Positions 26,215 to 38,200 of a stretch of DNA of 64,000 nucleotides are shown here, one piece after another. The position numbers and the translations under genes were made by a program. The notes below the pieces were generated by a model. That model had not been told where the DNA came from and made no database searches. It saw only the letters and a program-made list of their open reading frames with translations. Within the stretch, counting starts at the first letter, position 1, and the number at the start of each line of letters is the position of its first letter. Origin of the DNA: Quillaja saponaria (lineage: Eukaryota; Streptophyta; Magnoliopsida; Fabales; Quillajaceae); assembly GCA_029379385.1 (NCBI GenBank), contig CM055611.1, forward strand, positions 21,398,062 through 21,462,061, in the 5' to 3' direction.

Positions 26215-27666
26215 TCACGCGCACCCACGAGGAGCAAACCCAACCCTTGAACCCGCCAAATCATAAACGACCCTGAACCCTTGCTGCTGGATATTACCAA
26301 TTATAGACAACCCACTCATGGTCCCAGCAAACGCGAAGCAAAAGCTACCATTACTATCCACAGGAATCAAATAATTCGATGCCGGCAACGACACATCAGT
26401 ACCTCGGAAATGCAGTACGACAGTTGGAACCTTCACCTCCATCTTACCCGACAAGTCATAGCACGTATCGAACAAAGAAAACTCCGGGCCCTTCTTCAGA
26501 TTGGACACTCCGGCTCGAAAAGCGTCCCTCAGGGCAATATAAGCAGGTTGAGTTAGTCGTGTTACGGACGTGCCCGAATCAATAATAACACCTCCGTTGC
26601 CGGCAGGGTCAAGCCTAAACAGCGAAGCTGTAACTCCGCGAACAGGTGATCCACCAACACTAATCCCAAGGAGTTCCACGTAGTAAAATGTGTCAAGCTT
26701 GGGGTTTGTGAGCAATGGAGTGAACCGGACGGTTCCAGAAACTACCGAGACACCAAACACAACAGACGATGGTTTAGATGAAGCAGTCCGGTCAACTAAA
26801 CAGTAAGAGAATTTATTATTGAACTGGCGACCGGTTTGTCTGGGAAACGATAACCTCCCCCGACCGAGACCCAACAAACCAGCAGCGCCCACGAAAAGGC
26901 CTTCGTTGTCGTGGCCACAGCCGAGCGCCACGTGTCCCACTCTACTACCACGGAACGTCAACGTTTCAGTTGAGAATTCACCAAAAGTGAACGAACCGTC
27001 ACCGTAGGATACTTGGTAAAGGCAAACCTTATTCCGGTTACAACCCGGAGAGTCCAGCCGGCGACAGAGTGGGGACCCACATGGGATTCCAGCGTATGAC
27101 CCAGATTTAGTTGGATCGAATATCGGGTCGGTCTGAGTGTAGCATTTCCTGCAAGGAGCACATTTGATCCAAACGACGTCACTTCCAGTATCCAACACCA
27201 TGTAGACGTAATTGGGAGGCGTCCCCACACCCAAGCGCGTGAAGTACTCGCCACTACCCTGAGCAAGTCCTGAAATCACGGAGCTACTAAAACCACCAGC
27301 CCCAACTACGTGACTCTGGTTCAGAGCAGCAACTCCGGCGGTCAAAGAAGTGAGGCTTTTTACTCTGTGGGCATCTCTTTGAAGCCGATGGTTGAAGAGC
27401 TGCTCTGGGGTTTTATTGAAAGATAAGGCATCTATGTGGTGCAACTGCACGGAGAAGGTAGTCGAGGACTCTGGGTCCGATTCGGATGTTTCCGGAGAAA
27501 ATGTTTCAGATAATTCGGGCCATGAAAGGATAGATGGGGTAGGGAGAGAGTGTAGGAGTTGAGTTTGGGTTTGACATTGAAATGGTTCTGAAGAAGCGGC
27601 TGAGAGAAAGAGGAGGAGGACGGCGGCAATGGAAAAGAGGAGTGTAGCTCTTGCTTCTCCTTCCAT
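26215..27666 (-). CDS. Nepenthesin-type aspartyl protease, single exon
   Basis: The 483-codon protein starts at the ATG at 27666 (context CCAATGG). A frame extension upstream begins with TTG and is not needed. A hydrophobic signal peptide covers about residues 8-26. A propeptide-like region follows to about 130, then the two pepsin-like lobes. The catalytic aspartates are D159 in DTGSD and D363 in DSGTS. The Cys-rich insert after the first motif (CAPCRKCYTQ, then IPCGSPLC...CNRNKVC) marks the plant nepenthesin-type A1B group. The C-terminal GNIQQQGFRVVYDL block is intact, with no membrane anchor or GPI-like tail. The product is probably secreted or apoplastic; its substrate is unknown. Position in the block matches Arabidopsis At3g61820. 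The GC content is clearly higher than in the surrounding DNA. Confidence 0.93.
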   Translation of the reverse strand: MEGEARATLLFSIAAVLLLFLSAASSEPFQCQTQTQLLHSLPTPSILSWPELSETFSPETSESDPESSTTFSVQLHHIDALSFNKTPEQLFNHRLQRDAHRVKSLTSLTAGVAALNQSHVVGAGGFSSSVISGLAQGSGEYFTRLGVGTPPNYVYMVLDTGSDVVWIKCAPCRKCYTQTDPIFDPTKSGSYAGIPCGSPLCRRLDSPGCNRNKVCLYQVSYGDGSFTFGEFSTETLTFRGSRVGHVALGCGHDNEGLFVGAAGLLGLGRGRLSFPRQTGRQFNNKFSYCLVDRTASSKPSSVVFGVSVVSGTVRFTPLLTNPKLDTFYYVELLGISVGGSPVRGVTASLFRLDPAGNGGVIIDSGTSVTRLTQPAYIALRDAFRAGVSNLKKGPEFSLFDTCYDLSGKMEVKVPTVVLHFRGTDVSLPASNYLIPVDSNGSFCFAFAGTMSGLSIIGNIQQQGFRVVYDLAGSRVGFAPRGCA

Positions 27667-27721
27667 TGGACTTTTTTGGCTGAGAGAGAAGAAAGTGAAA
27701 AGGAACAGAAGTGACAAGAGA

Positions 27722-27731
27722 GAATAAATAG
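27722..27731 (-). promoter_or_regulatory. Possible TATA element of the aspartyl protease gene
   Basis: Reads CTATTTATTC on the minus strand, about 55-65 nt before the ATG at 27666. Spacing suits a short 5' UTR, but AT-rich flanks make chance matches common. Confidence 0.4.
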
Positions 27732-27849
27732 TGGGAGGTGACTGAGTGTGAAATCCGGTTCTTAGTCTGCGTGGGTTTCATATTTTCTGATGGGGAAAGA
27801 GCAGTCCATTGAATTTGAGCTCTTTTTCTCAATGTTTTCAAATCAAATC

Positions 27850-28704
27850 CGGCTTTGAAAAATTTGTCAGGGGTAAAGTTTTCGGTTTAATAAGATGACG
27901 TGATAAATACATTTAATGATATATTTTAATATTATATATTTTTTATTAATTATAAATATTAAATACAGAAAAAATAAAAATAAAACATTTATTATAAATA
28001 GTTAATAATAATATTGGTAAATTTATTATTTACTCAAAATTTATCAAAATAATAAATCAATATTAATATAAAATACAAATTTAAATATTTTACTAATATT
28101 TAAGAAATTAATAAGTTTTATTAAAAAAAAATTCAATTCGATTCAATTAATTAGTTGCTAGTTCTCCAAATGATTATTAAGTTCAATTTGACCTAATTTA
28201 TCATTCAAAAAATATCAACCAGTTAGTGTGACATGTTAATTTTCCTTTTTAAAAGATTGCTTTTTCTTCAACCATTTGAAACTTGTTTCACATTTACTGT
28301 ATGCATTATTTTATAATTTGTTTAGTTGTGTGATAATCATAACATTATATTTTATAAAATTATGTACATTTTGAAGGAAATCTTAGTATTTTTTTAATTC
28401 TTGTATCTGTTTTTTTTTTTTTTTTTTTTGTAATAAACAAAAATATGTAAATTTTCATTTATTTATTTTTACACAAGAATACAAGGAAATAGACTCTTTC
28501 TTACCAATCAATAATACGCAATTAAAACTCAAATTAATATTAATTGTCAATTGAGTTATTAACGTTGATAAGAATATGAGATTTAATTTAAGATGATTTT
28601 TTCGGCATTGCGCTTCCAAGCTTAGTCTGTAGGCCTACAGGTCACCCTCTGATTTAGGATGGGTAAGTTCGTGATTTCCTTTTCGTGTTTGTTTTTTGTT
28701 TTTC

Positions 28705-28735
<31 letters not shown>

Positions 28736-31270
28736 ATGGAATCACTTGAATGTCCATTAACGAATATAACACAAGTCTATATGCTTTTGTAGTTTTTGTT
28801 TGGCAAAAAGTTGGTTTGGTCTTAAATTGCTTTAAGGAATCCCTTTTATGTCAAAAAATTGTATAATTTGGGGACTTTAAATGTTTAGCTTTCAACAAAA
28901 GTAAATATTATTAAGGTGTAATTATAAATTTAATTTTTAAAATTTATAAACTCAATAAAATTATAATTATAATCAATAAAATGATAAATATTATCAATTT
29001 TTATTTATTTATAGTATTTATATGTTAATTGAATTATTTATTATTGGATTAAAAAATTCCTATATTACAAAAAAACTAGTATGACATTAGGCAGGCAATG
29101 CTATTCAATTTATTCTGAGTAAGTCTTATTTATGGAGGTACGGTGTGAGTGGCCCATGGCCCCATACGTCCTTTAAAATTTGATTCCACCGTCCACTGTC
29201 CAGGGTTTAGACCATAATTAATTATCATTTTTAATATATATTTTTGGAGTTAATTTTCGTTTTAAAACTTCAATTTAAATCTTATTCTGTTTATATATTT
29301 TTTATCCTTTGTGATATTCACTTTTTTTTGTTTAATGAACTAAACAATACTCCGTTATAAAAATGAGTACTTTAAACCAAACTAAATTGGACATATATCA
29401 TCATACTAATTAGTCACATAACCACATTACCTTCAGTAATACGTACATGCAGCTTGCAAATAAATTTAGTATTTATGTTTTACTTACAATTTTATTGAAT
29501 ATTTTCAATTCGGCCCCCTAAGTCACCCTCACTTTTTACATTTCAATATAATATCTCCCACGTTGCTAGCATAATAATTATTCAGAACTATCTTTGCTTT
29601 CATTCAGCTCATAATCATACCCAAAGTTAGAGAATTAGAAAAATGTTGCAGCTTGTGGAGAGCTATGCCGGCGCCCCTCCGCCCCTCCGCCCCTCCGCCC
29701 CTCCTACCACTATGGAGCGTGGCCGTGGAATTCTAATTTTTTGTAAATGCACTACAGAGCACACAGCTCACAGCACATGAAGTTTTCCTGACCGAGCTCA
29801 GCATAGATGTTGGCACGAAGTTCTTTCCCAAATTCTGCTCCCTCTATGTTGGTCCCAAAGGTGGGTGATTTATGAAATCTTTGGGTCAAAATCATAATTA
29901 TTATAAACTTGTAATGCTTAATTAACTAGTTAAGATAAATGAATGGCATATATTTCATCAAGAATAATAAATGATTATATACAAAGCCACATCATTTAGG
30001 TAATTAAAACCCTACAAATCAGATGCAGTACCATATAATTCTCCTTATTTTTTATTGTTTAAGGCATTAAATTGAAAATGAATTAGTATAATCACGAAAA
30101 ATTATGAAATGTTTATACACATCATTGTTTTTTTTTTCTTAATCTAATTTTTTATTGTATATTTCAGATTTTATCTAGTTATTTCACTAATTAAATATCT
30201 AAAATAAATATTAAATAGTAGAAACTAATATGTCATTTTTTTGTCTTTTTATTTATATTTATTTCTATCATTACCTATATGGGACAAAACTTACAAATTT
30301 TGTGGAAAATTAAATATTTTTAATATATTCATAAAATTTTGTTTCATGGTTAATAACATCAGAAAAAAATATTTAAAAAAATAGAAAAAAGAAAAACAAT
30401 CATGTCATTAATATTATGCCAATAAGTATTTTCATTTTTTTTTAAATAATCAAGTTAAGGTAAAACTAAATAAATAAAAAGATGTATTTTGAGATCATCA
30501 AATGATAGTTAACTTCATATTTTGAGGTCATTCCTATTCAATTGGTTACAATTAAATTTCTTTAATTACAAAATATTATAAGTTGTTATAATTTTAAAAT
30601 CACATCAATTAGATCATTATTGTCACATTTCATCTAAATTGTCTTAACAGAAACTTTCATAACTAATTTTTTTTAATACAAATTTTCTTATTTTAAAAAT
30701 AATAATTCCCAGTTGCTACATTTTTTTTCAAGTAAAGGGATCCAAATCTAATTGTAAGAAATTGAAAAAAATAAATTTTGAGTCAAATAACATGCATGGA
30801 CAACAAAAAAATCATTAATTAATGTACCCATTAAAAACCAGGTAAATAGTCACAATGTTTAATTTTAAATTATCTTTTTTCTAGAAATTTAAAAATAATA
30901 ATTTTGAAAAGACGATGATTTTACCACGTTAATTGATCAATAATAACGTGTAAAAAGAGTCATTAAGAAATCAAAAAAAAAAGTTGGATTTATATATAAT
31001 TTCTCCGAGTTTCTATATATATATATATATATGATAACTATTAAATAATTAAACTTGTCCTTGTAAACAAGGAGTCCCGAGCTAGGAGGGATTATTAATG
31101 GATTTTTTTTTATATATATGGAATATGGGCATTAGCTAAAATCATATTTCAATAACACATCCAAGGGCATAGACCAAAATCTCTACTAGCTTAGCTTGCT
31201 CTCCAATTGTTGCATTGCAATTTGCAGATCAAAATTATTTGATTGATTAGAATATTAGGTGATCAAGAAG
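27850..31270. other. AT-rich region left of the LRSYTF gene; part of a segmental duplication
   Basis: Mostly AT-rich DNA. Parts at about 28240-28560, 28740-28900 and 29085-29225 are clearly repeated near 47150-48190 in the same order. 29240-30990 has no counterpart there and is probably an insertion or old divergence. It contains a (TA)n run at 28711-28735 and a GC-rich block near 29640-29870. Confidence 0.6.
29673..29704. repeat. Four perfect copies of GCCCCTCC
   Basis: Four head-to-tail copies of an 8-base GC-rich unit inside an otherwise AT-rich region. It sits in a plus-strand frame from an ATG at 29644 that runs about 45 codons to a stop. A second open stretch follows to a GTGGGT donor-like site near 29870. 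No family was recognised. Confidence 0.85.
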
Positions 31271-31274
31271 GAAG

Positions 31275-31790
31275 ATGATGAATTCTGTGTGCGTAGAAAG
31301 CTGTTTAAATCCCCAAAGCCCTAAGTTACATTCTGTCAAGTTTTTTGAAGGGCCTGAAGCAGATGCATTATTCTTGTGGAATTTAACAATGAAGAAGAAA
31401 GAAAGAGTTCTAGATGATGGGAATTATTCATCTTTTGAATTTGGTTCTGTAATTAATTCTCCTTCTAATTCTGAAAGGTCCTACTGCCATGCAGGCTTTG
31501 AGTCAAGGCAAAGATACCTTAGAAGCTATACCTTTAGCAATAAAAAAGAGAAACAGAACAGTGTTAAGGAGAAAGCTAAGAATTGGTTCAAGGATAAGAC
31601 AATGAAGAAGATCAACAACGTTAATGAGGAATCATTTAAGTCAAAACTTCGTTGCCCTAATTTTCTAAAACATGTTTCTAGGTTCTTACTCTTGTGTAGT
31701 GTAGCAGACGAAGTTGATACTGATCATGAAAAAGATCTGCCATTGCACATGCACCCGTTGCCTAACACATGCACTAGATATATGTATTAA
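31275..31790 (+). CDS. Small plant-specific protein with LRSYTF motif
   Basis: A 171-aa protein in a single exon, starting ATGATG. It is basic in the middle and C-terminal parts (SVKEKAKNWFKDK, Lys-rich). The landmark SRQRYLRSYTFSNKKE at about residues 76-91 belongs, as far as I recall, to an uncharacterised family of small plant proteins. Other family-like parts are an N-terminal VCVESCLNPQ and a Cys-rich end near FLLLCSV. There is no signal peptide or clear membrane segment. Function is unknown. A frameshifted duplicate lies at 48840-49355, and both sit upstream of TNL 3' flanks in the same order, so the gene was duplicated with the resistance cluster. The longer intact copy is this one. 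Confidence 0.75.
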   Translation: MMNSVCVESCLNPQSPKLHSVKFFEGPEADALFLWNLTMKKKERVLDDGNYSSFEFGSVINSPSNSERSYCHAGFESRQRYLRSYTFSNKKEKQNSVKEKAKNWFKDKTMKKINNVNEESFKSKLRCPNFLKHVSRFLLLCSVADEVDTDHEKDLPLHMHPLPNTCTRYMY

Positions 31791-32323
31791 TGTCAGTACT
31801 GCTTGGCTTTTAGTTCTCTAAAAAAAGCGAAAACCCCAATTGTTCTATAGTACTTTTTTAAAAAAATTTATAATATTGTATAAACTAATTGATCTGCCAA
31901 ACTACTATAGAAATTATCTATAAATTGCTAGGTATTGTTGTTGTCTTAAACATTAATTACATATACATTGGACTCGGTCCAATACATACATTTCACTAGA
32001 CATATATTTATTTCTTTAGGCTTTCTACACTTTTCAAAGATAAATTTGAATTGTTGTAAACTCCAATCTCCAACCCTTGCAGCAGAGCTTCAGTTGTTTA
32101 TATATGATCATAGCTTATCAGTTGCAACATATTACCTATATGATCACGATGTTACGGCCAAAACAATAATTCAAATGAACTTTTGATTGTTAACTCTCTA
32201 ATTCTATCATGTCAACAAATTAAAGAAGAGTAAAAAGGGATAGAAATGTAGACAAATGAAATTCTACAGGAAATTCCAGATCTTGGGTGGAAACTATGCA
32301 AATATGGTGAAAAGAATAAGTAC

Positions 32324-32752
32324 TTGTAAATGCCTATTTCTGTATAACGACTTTAAACCCAGAACAGCAATAAGAAAAAAAAATAAGTACTTGTATGTAG
32401 CATTTTTATTTCTTTCTTGCAGTAATGTAAATTCAAGCTTGGCTCAAGATCAGATGCTTAAATTAGGCAAAACAAACCAGTTGATGAGTATGATCCTTGT
32501 ACACAAACAAACAAAGACAGGAAACCCATTACTGAATGAGATATTGGTTGTAAATGCCTATTTCTGTATAACGACTTTAAACCAAGAACTTAAATTTTTA
32601 TGTAGCATTTTTATTTCTTTCTTGCCGTGATGTAAATTCAAGCTTAGCCGAAGATCAGATGCTTAAACTAAATAAAACAAACCAGTTGATGAGTATGATC
32701 CTTGTACACAAACAAACAAAGACAGGAAACCCATTACTGAATGAGATATTGG
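32324..32752. repeat. Tandem duplication of about 0.2 kb, two copies
   Basis: Copy 1 is 32324-32547 and copy 2 is 32548-32752. Both run from TTGTAAATGCCTATTTCTGT to CTGAATGAGATATTGG; copy 2 lacks about 20 bp of an A-rich stretch. The related block at about 49945-50180 has a single copy, so this duplication is later than the segmental duplication. Confidence 0.9.
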
Positions 32753-32756
32753 TTGC

Positions 32757-34540
32757 ATACTATAAATCAAACTTTGACAAAGAAAGAGAATCTTAAATCT
32801 CTTCACCTAAAATGTTTAGATTCTAGACATAACAATTTTAAATTGAAATTTATGTTACAATTTTTTTTTTATAATTATTAAGGTACGAACATTCAATTTT
32901 CGTAAGCATATGCTTACACTTCAAATTCTCACTTACTGGCCAAAAGAATTTCAGTTCTTCTACTCAATTCAATCAAGGAAAGTAGATTTCCATCAAATCT
33001 CTCAACAATACCCTCTAGAGACCTTCCCCCCTTCCTCCGTTCATTACAGATATAATATGCCTACCAGACAAAGTCGACAAAGAATTCAAAACAACTTCAA
33101 CAAGTAAAATTCAATTCAATGCATCGAGAGGAGATAACATATCAAAATTAAACAAATTTTGTGAAATAATGACAGAGTGACAATCATTATCAAGCACAGT
33201 ACACACCACCAACGCAATAAAATCTTGACAGGGGACATATAAACCAGGGGAATCTTTAGTACATACAAGCTAATGCTCTAAAGTATCATGCCTTGGGGAA
33301 ATTGATCCTCATCGGAACAAATAACAAACACTTATCAAGTGGAATCTTTCAAACTAGAGGATCAGCATTAAAAATGACAATCATGCACATATAGCTTTGC
33401 TTCATTGACAACCAATGCATCAGCCCTTTCTTGGCCTCCTTCAAAGTGAAATATGCATTCATTTGCTAAAATCATTGTATGCTACTAGTTAATTACCTCG
33501 AAAATTATTGCAACATGTGAAAATTACTATAATTTCTTTCTCTAGCAAGATTTGTGAAATATGACAGTTCACATCAAATGACAATCATTACCAAGGATTT
33601 TACATGGGGTACATTCCCAAGACCAAGAGAGCAGGGGCTGGTGTTGTCGCCACCAATGCACTAAACTCGTTAACAAGAAGACCGATATATAGTGCCATAT
33701 CACAATTATTCAGATTTGCAGTTATATTAATAAAGCCACGACCAGTTACAGAGAATTGCCTTCAGCGGCTGATAACTACGGTCTCCTTTGGTATACAAAA
33801 CAGAACTCACTCTCTCTCTCTATGTATATATATATATATCAAAGATACCTCCATTTTTGTTTAATTTCCGGTGAGTAACATTTTATTTATATAACACTCT
33901 CAATTACTTGTTTGCCTTAAATTTTTTTGACTCACTGGCCTAACCTGCCCCTGTCATTGGCTAGATCACTCAAAGTCTCAAACATGTAGAATGGTCACTG
34001 TTAACAGCATTCTCCATAGCTCCCTATATTTACCTGCGCTTCATTGATCAATTATGAGACTCATTGCATCAGCCCTTCAACAGGGAGCATAATTAGTACA
34101 TACAAGCTAATTCTCAACCAATAGAAACTACATGATCTTAGGGACATGGCATCAACAAGCAAAAAACATTTATCCAGTGTAATCTTTTGAAGAAGATCAT
34201 GCTCACTTACCTTTGCATCATTGAGCACTAATTGAGGTTTCACTGCATCAGCCCTTTGTTGGGCTCCTTGAATGTGATTATATAGAGGAAAAGAAAATGT
34301 GACCGGCATTCATTTGCTAAAAGCATTGAATGAGAAGGATCAATCTCCAAAATAGGAAAAGAGAAGTTTCACCAGTGACAAAATCATGGCATAAAGAGCT
34401 CTACTTGATAAGATTAGATAAAAAGTCACCAAAGAAATTATTATAAAAAAGATAATGTTAGAAGTAACAATTTACTGGAAAAAGAAATGAGGGTGTCATC
34501 ACAACTCCCAGACTCATCATTTTCTCTCACTCTTTCTGCT
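32757..34540. repeat. TNL 3'-flank module, copy 1
   Basis: Non-coding sequence sharing ordered blocks with about 50380-51120 and 59790-61840. Examples are the CTCAATTCAATCA..GGAAAGTAGATT block (32960), the CCAAGAGAGCAGGGGCTGGTG block (33620) and GCATCA.CCCTTT.TTGG (33420, 34245). On the minus strand some blocks end in AAG/GTAAGT-like sites, so part may be spliced 3' UTR of the adjacent TNL genes. Confidence 0.65.
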
Positions 34541-34548
34541 GCATCTGT

Positions 34549-34805
34549 TTTAGGTATATTCCGACCTCTTTCACCTTGAAAGTGTCAAGATCTCCATCTG
34601 GATTCTTGGGTAATATAGCCAGTAAATGGGACAATGTGGTAACCATCACTGTTGCATCTTGAAAGTGAATAACTCTTCCACGTCCAAGAACCACTCACTA
34701 TTGCATGATCTTTTTCAAAGATTTCGTTTGGTCTGTTATCCACAAAGAGGAAAATTCTAAATGAAATGATCATCAATATTAATTTCAATTTTATGGCCAA
34801 ACTTC
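34549..34805 (-). pseudogene. TNL C-terminal (post-LRR) remnant
   Basis: The minus-strand peptide includes EIFEKDHAIV.GSW...YSLSRCNSDGYH, matching the end of the post-LRR domain of the TNL at 51.7 kb (FFEKDHVIM...YSLPRCCSDGHH). Everything upstream of this domain end is missing or unrecognisable. It is a 3' stub of an extra TNL copy, left between the 3'-flank blocks and the next TNL. Confidence 0.7.
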
Positions 34806-35247
34806 CACAGGTATTCTACCCTTAACATAAAAAACAATGCATACTACAAAACCCTGTGAATTGGCAAAACCCCAAGTATTTACCGAAATTGTCGCTCTAG
34901 AATTATAAATACTGTTAAAGAAATACATTTTTTTATAAACCTTTATATATTTCTTGTAAAAAAATATGAACTAGTGTATATATATATCATCTATGATTTT
35001 TGTCAAATTTTTACAATCTTTTATTTGTATTGAAATTAACAAAAAAATAATAATAACCACACCTTTTTATAGATGTATAAAAAAAATCTTCATCTTTATC
35101 ATTCGATAAAACAATAATTTTCCAAAGAAAATAAAAAGTGAATGTTAGAAGTAATAGTATTTAGTACTTACTTGAGAATGAAACAATGCGAGGGCTTCAT
35201 TTTCTCAGTACAAATATGACAGCTTCATCATCCCAGTGGAGTCAGAC

Positions 35248-38200
35248 TCATCTTTTCATTCTTTTGGCTCTATTTTCTTCTTCCTCTACCTGCTGGTTGC
35301 TGTTATTATTGTGTCGTGACAACATAATTGGGTATGGTAAAACAACTCCTGCATTGGGATGTTTTTTATCTGGATGGCTAGGTACTGTTGTAAAAGTGAC
35401 ATGGTTAATGTGAGAAATAATAGTTCTTGGTTGACAATGGAATCTTCTCATTCTTTTGGCTCTTTTTTGTATTTTCTTCTTCCTCAACCTGCTGTGTCCC
35501 AACAATAGAGTTGGGTTTACTCCAATAGCTTTTACTTTGGGAAGATTTTTATCTGGATGTAGGGGTACTACTGTAATTGTGACATGGCAGTAACCATCAC
35601 TGTTGCACGGTGAAAAAAAAACATTATCCCGATCCAAATAATTGCTTTTGATCATCAGATGATCTTTTTCCGTAATGTCAAATATGAGAAGTCCTTCTGA
35701 GCCTATCACCGACTCTGATTTCCCATTTGTAGTCCACCTCATGTACTCTATCCTCACCAGAAAGAACAATGCATAAAACAATATGCATCGTAACCCAGAT
35801 TTCAGGAATACATTTGAAAGTTAAAGAAGGTCCATTGCTTCGATAAGGGAACAACCACTTTGGAATTTCAGTTCCTGGAACTCTCACCATCATCGTCATT
35901 CGATAAGAGGGTTGTTTAACTGAGCAGTAATTTGCTAGAATTCCTATTTCCCCCATAATGTTGTCATAAGCACAGGGATCCAAGTTCAGGCAATTAGCAA
36001 GATCCATTTTGAAGTTATCATAACAGTAAGACGATATAGAGATTGTTTCCCTGGGACTTGACATTGTCGTCAGTGATGGGCAGTTTCTCGCCTCCAAACA
36101 TACTAGAGATGGGGGTAGATCCGGTAAAGATTGTAGCCTTTTACAATCTGATACGTTTAAGTCAACCAAATTAATAAGAAGTTTGATGCGGGGTATGGTC
36201 ACAATATTAGACCCACATAGTGATAACATTTCTAATGATGACAAGCAGCCAATCTCAAAGGGAAGATTCTGAAGCCATTCACAGTCAGAAAAATCCAAAT
36301 ATGACAATTGAGCAAGGCTCGCAATTGACGAGGGCACTTCCTTTATTGCCGTATTAGGATAAGATCAATACTTTTATATTCGTTGGTATCACTGGAAATG
36401 TCTTAAGCTTTCTACACCCATGAAAATTTAAACACACAAGATTTGTGGCCTGGGAGAGATCTGGGAATCCAGTAAGATGCTTGGAATATCTCAAGTCCAT
36501 TGCTTTCAAGTTTGGAATGTGCTGTTACACACAAAATAAATAAACATAAATGCATGTGAGAAAACTTCTTAATTTTTTTAATTAAATTTTTAATCAAATC
36601 AAATCATTAAATCGAGAATTCCAAATCAACCTAATGAAATTATCTGACATAATTTTTTAAGAGATGATAAAAAAAAAGAAGAACATAAATGCATGTGAGA
36701 AAAAATTAAATGAACATTAATTCAATCATTAGAAAAATTAGATTCCTCAATTTAAAATTTTAAACAGATCTTTTTATAAAAAAGAAATTTTTTCTTAACT
36801 CCTCAATTTTTTAAGGTATTTTAAATCATATCAACTAATTTTGTGATATTTAATTTAAATTTAACAATTTTGACTTGTTTACAAATGTTAGTTTAAAATA
36901 ATTAACTTTTCCAGAATCATAATAGAAAAAATTAAAACCTATAAGATATTATTATTATTTTAAATTCTTAGAAACCAAAAATAAAAATTGGAGCAATTCT
37001 TAAAATGCGAAAACAGTAGATAATACCTAAACTATCATTTAGGAAGTAAAGAGAAAACTACTAATAATATTTACCTGAACTCCATCCCAAAGTTTTTCAA
37101 GATGGCTATAAGACAACACAAGTTTGACAAGGTTCTCCATAGAAAGGATGTCCAAGGATCTGCAAGGATATCTGACCCAGTCCAAAACTCTAATTCTATC
37201 CGAAAATCTTACAAGATCTCCGGAAACATGTACCTTTGAGGGATAGTTCTCATCGATATTATCAAAATCATAAAATTTAAACAATCTTAGATTAGGCATC
37301 TGCAAGGTTGTAGCACTACAATGCAACTCTTTGATTTCCGACATGTTCAAGGAAATACATTCCACTTCGTCGGTCCCCTGAGATTATATAACTCGCACAT
37401 GAAAGCATTTCATATTAGACTCACAATTGGTGTTGAAATAAGAAAAATAATAAATAATTAAGTATCAGTTATATATATAAAACTTGCTAGTGCAATTTTA
37501 ATATAGGACTCAAGATTTGTGGTAAAAGAAGAAATATATTGAAAAAGAAAATTGTAGATTACCGTATTGTTCTTCAACATATGACAAACATCCTTAGCAG
37601 ACCATAGTCGACTGCGTCTTCCAGGCTCTACAGAAGATTGTTGACGAAAAATTTCTTGACCCATTTCCTTTATCAAATGATGCATGATTATCTCTTCATC
37701 AGCAATATTAACGCGTGAAATGGATATAAGAGACAAATCAACAAGAACGTGCATACCCATAATTTCAGATTCATCTAGTACATCTTTTAAATAAGCCAAG
37801 AACAGGGGCTCAGCAAAGAAACATGTAATGTCAAGAAAAATGGCTTTTTCTTTATCATCGAGTCCATCATAACTTAATTTCAATACTTTATGGATATCTT
37901 TGTGAGGAGTTTCCTCTAGTTTCTTCAAAACATTTTTCCATTCTTCTTTACTTCTGCGGTAAAGAAAGGAACCCAAGACTTTAAGAGCTAGTGGAATACC
38001 ATCACAATAATACACCATCATTTTAGACAATTCCTTGAAATTTTTCACAGGTTTAACCTGTTTAAAGGCATGCGAACAGAATAGCCGAAGAAATTTTTGA
38101 AATTTCATTTTTGGAACCTCATATATTTCATTAACAATCTTCACAAGAACCTGCCTATCTCTACTTGTCACCATGACTCTACTTCCTGGGCCAAAACAAT

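Noticed and set aside
27667..27717. Upstream extension of the aspartyl protease frame
   Set aside because: It would begin with TTG, and the ATG at 27666 has a good context and directly begins a signal peptide.
28400..28430. Long T run as a retroposon poly(A) tail
   Set aside because: No target duplication or retroposon body was found next to it, and T runs are frequent in this AT-rich stretch.
35186..35413. Plus-strand hydrophobic 75-codon frame
   Set aside because: It is antisense to the tail of TNL copy 1, and its Ser/Leu-rich sequence is the complement of a basic, acidic repeat-rich tail.
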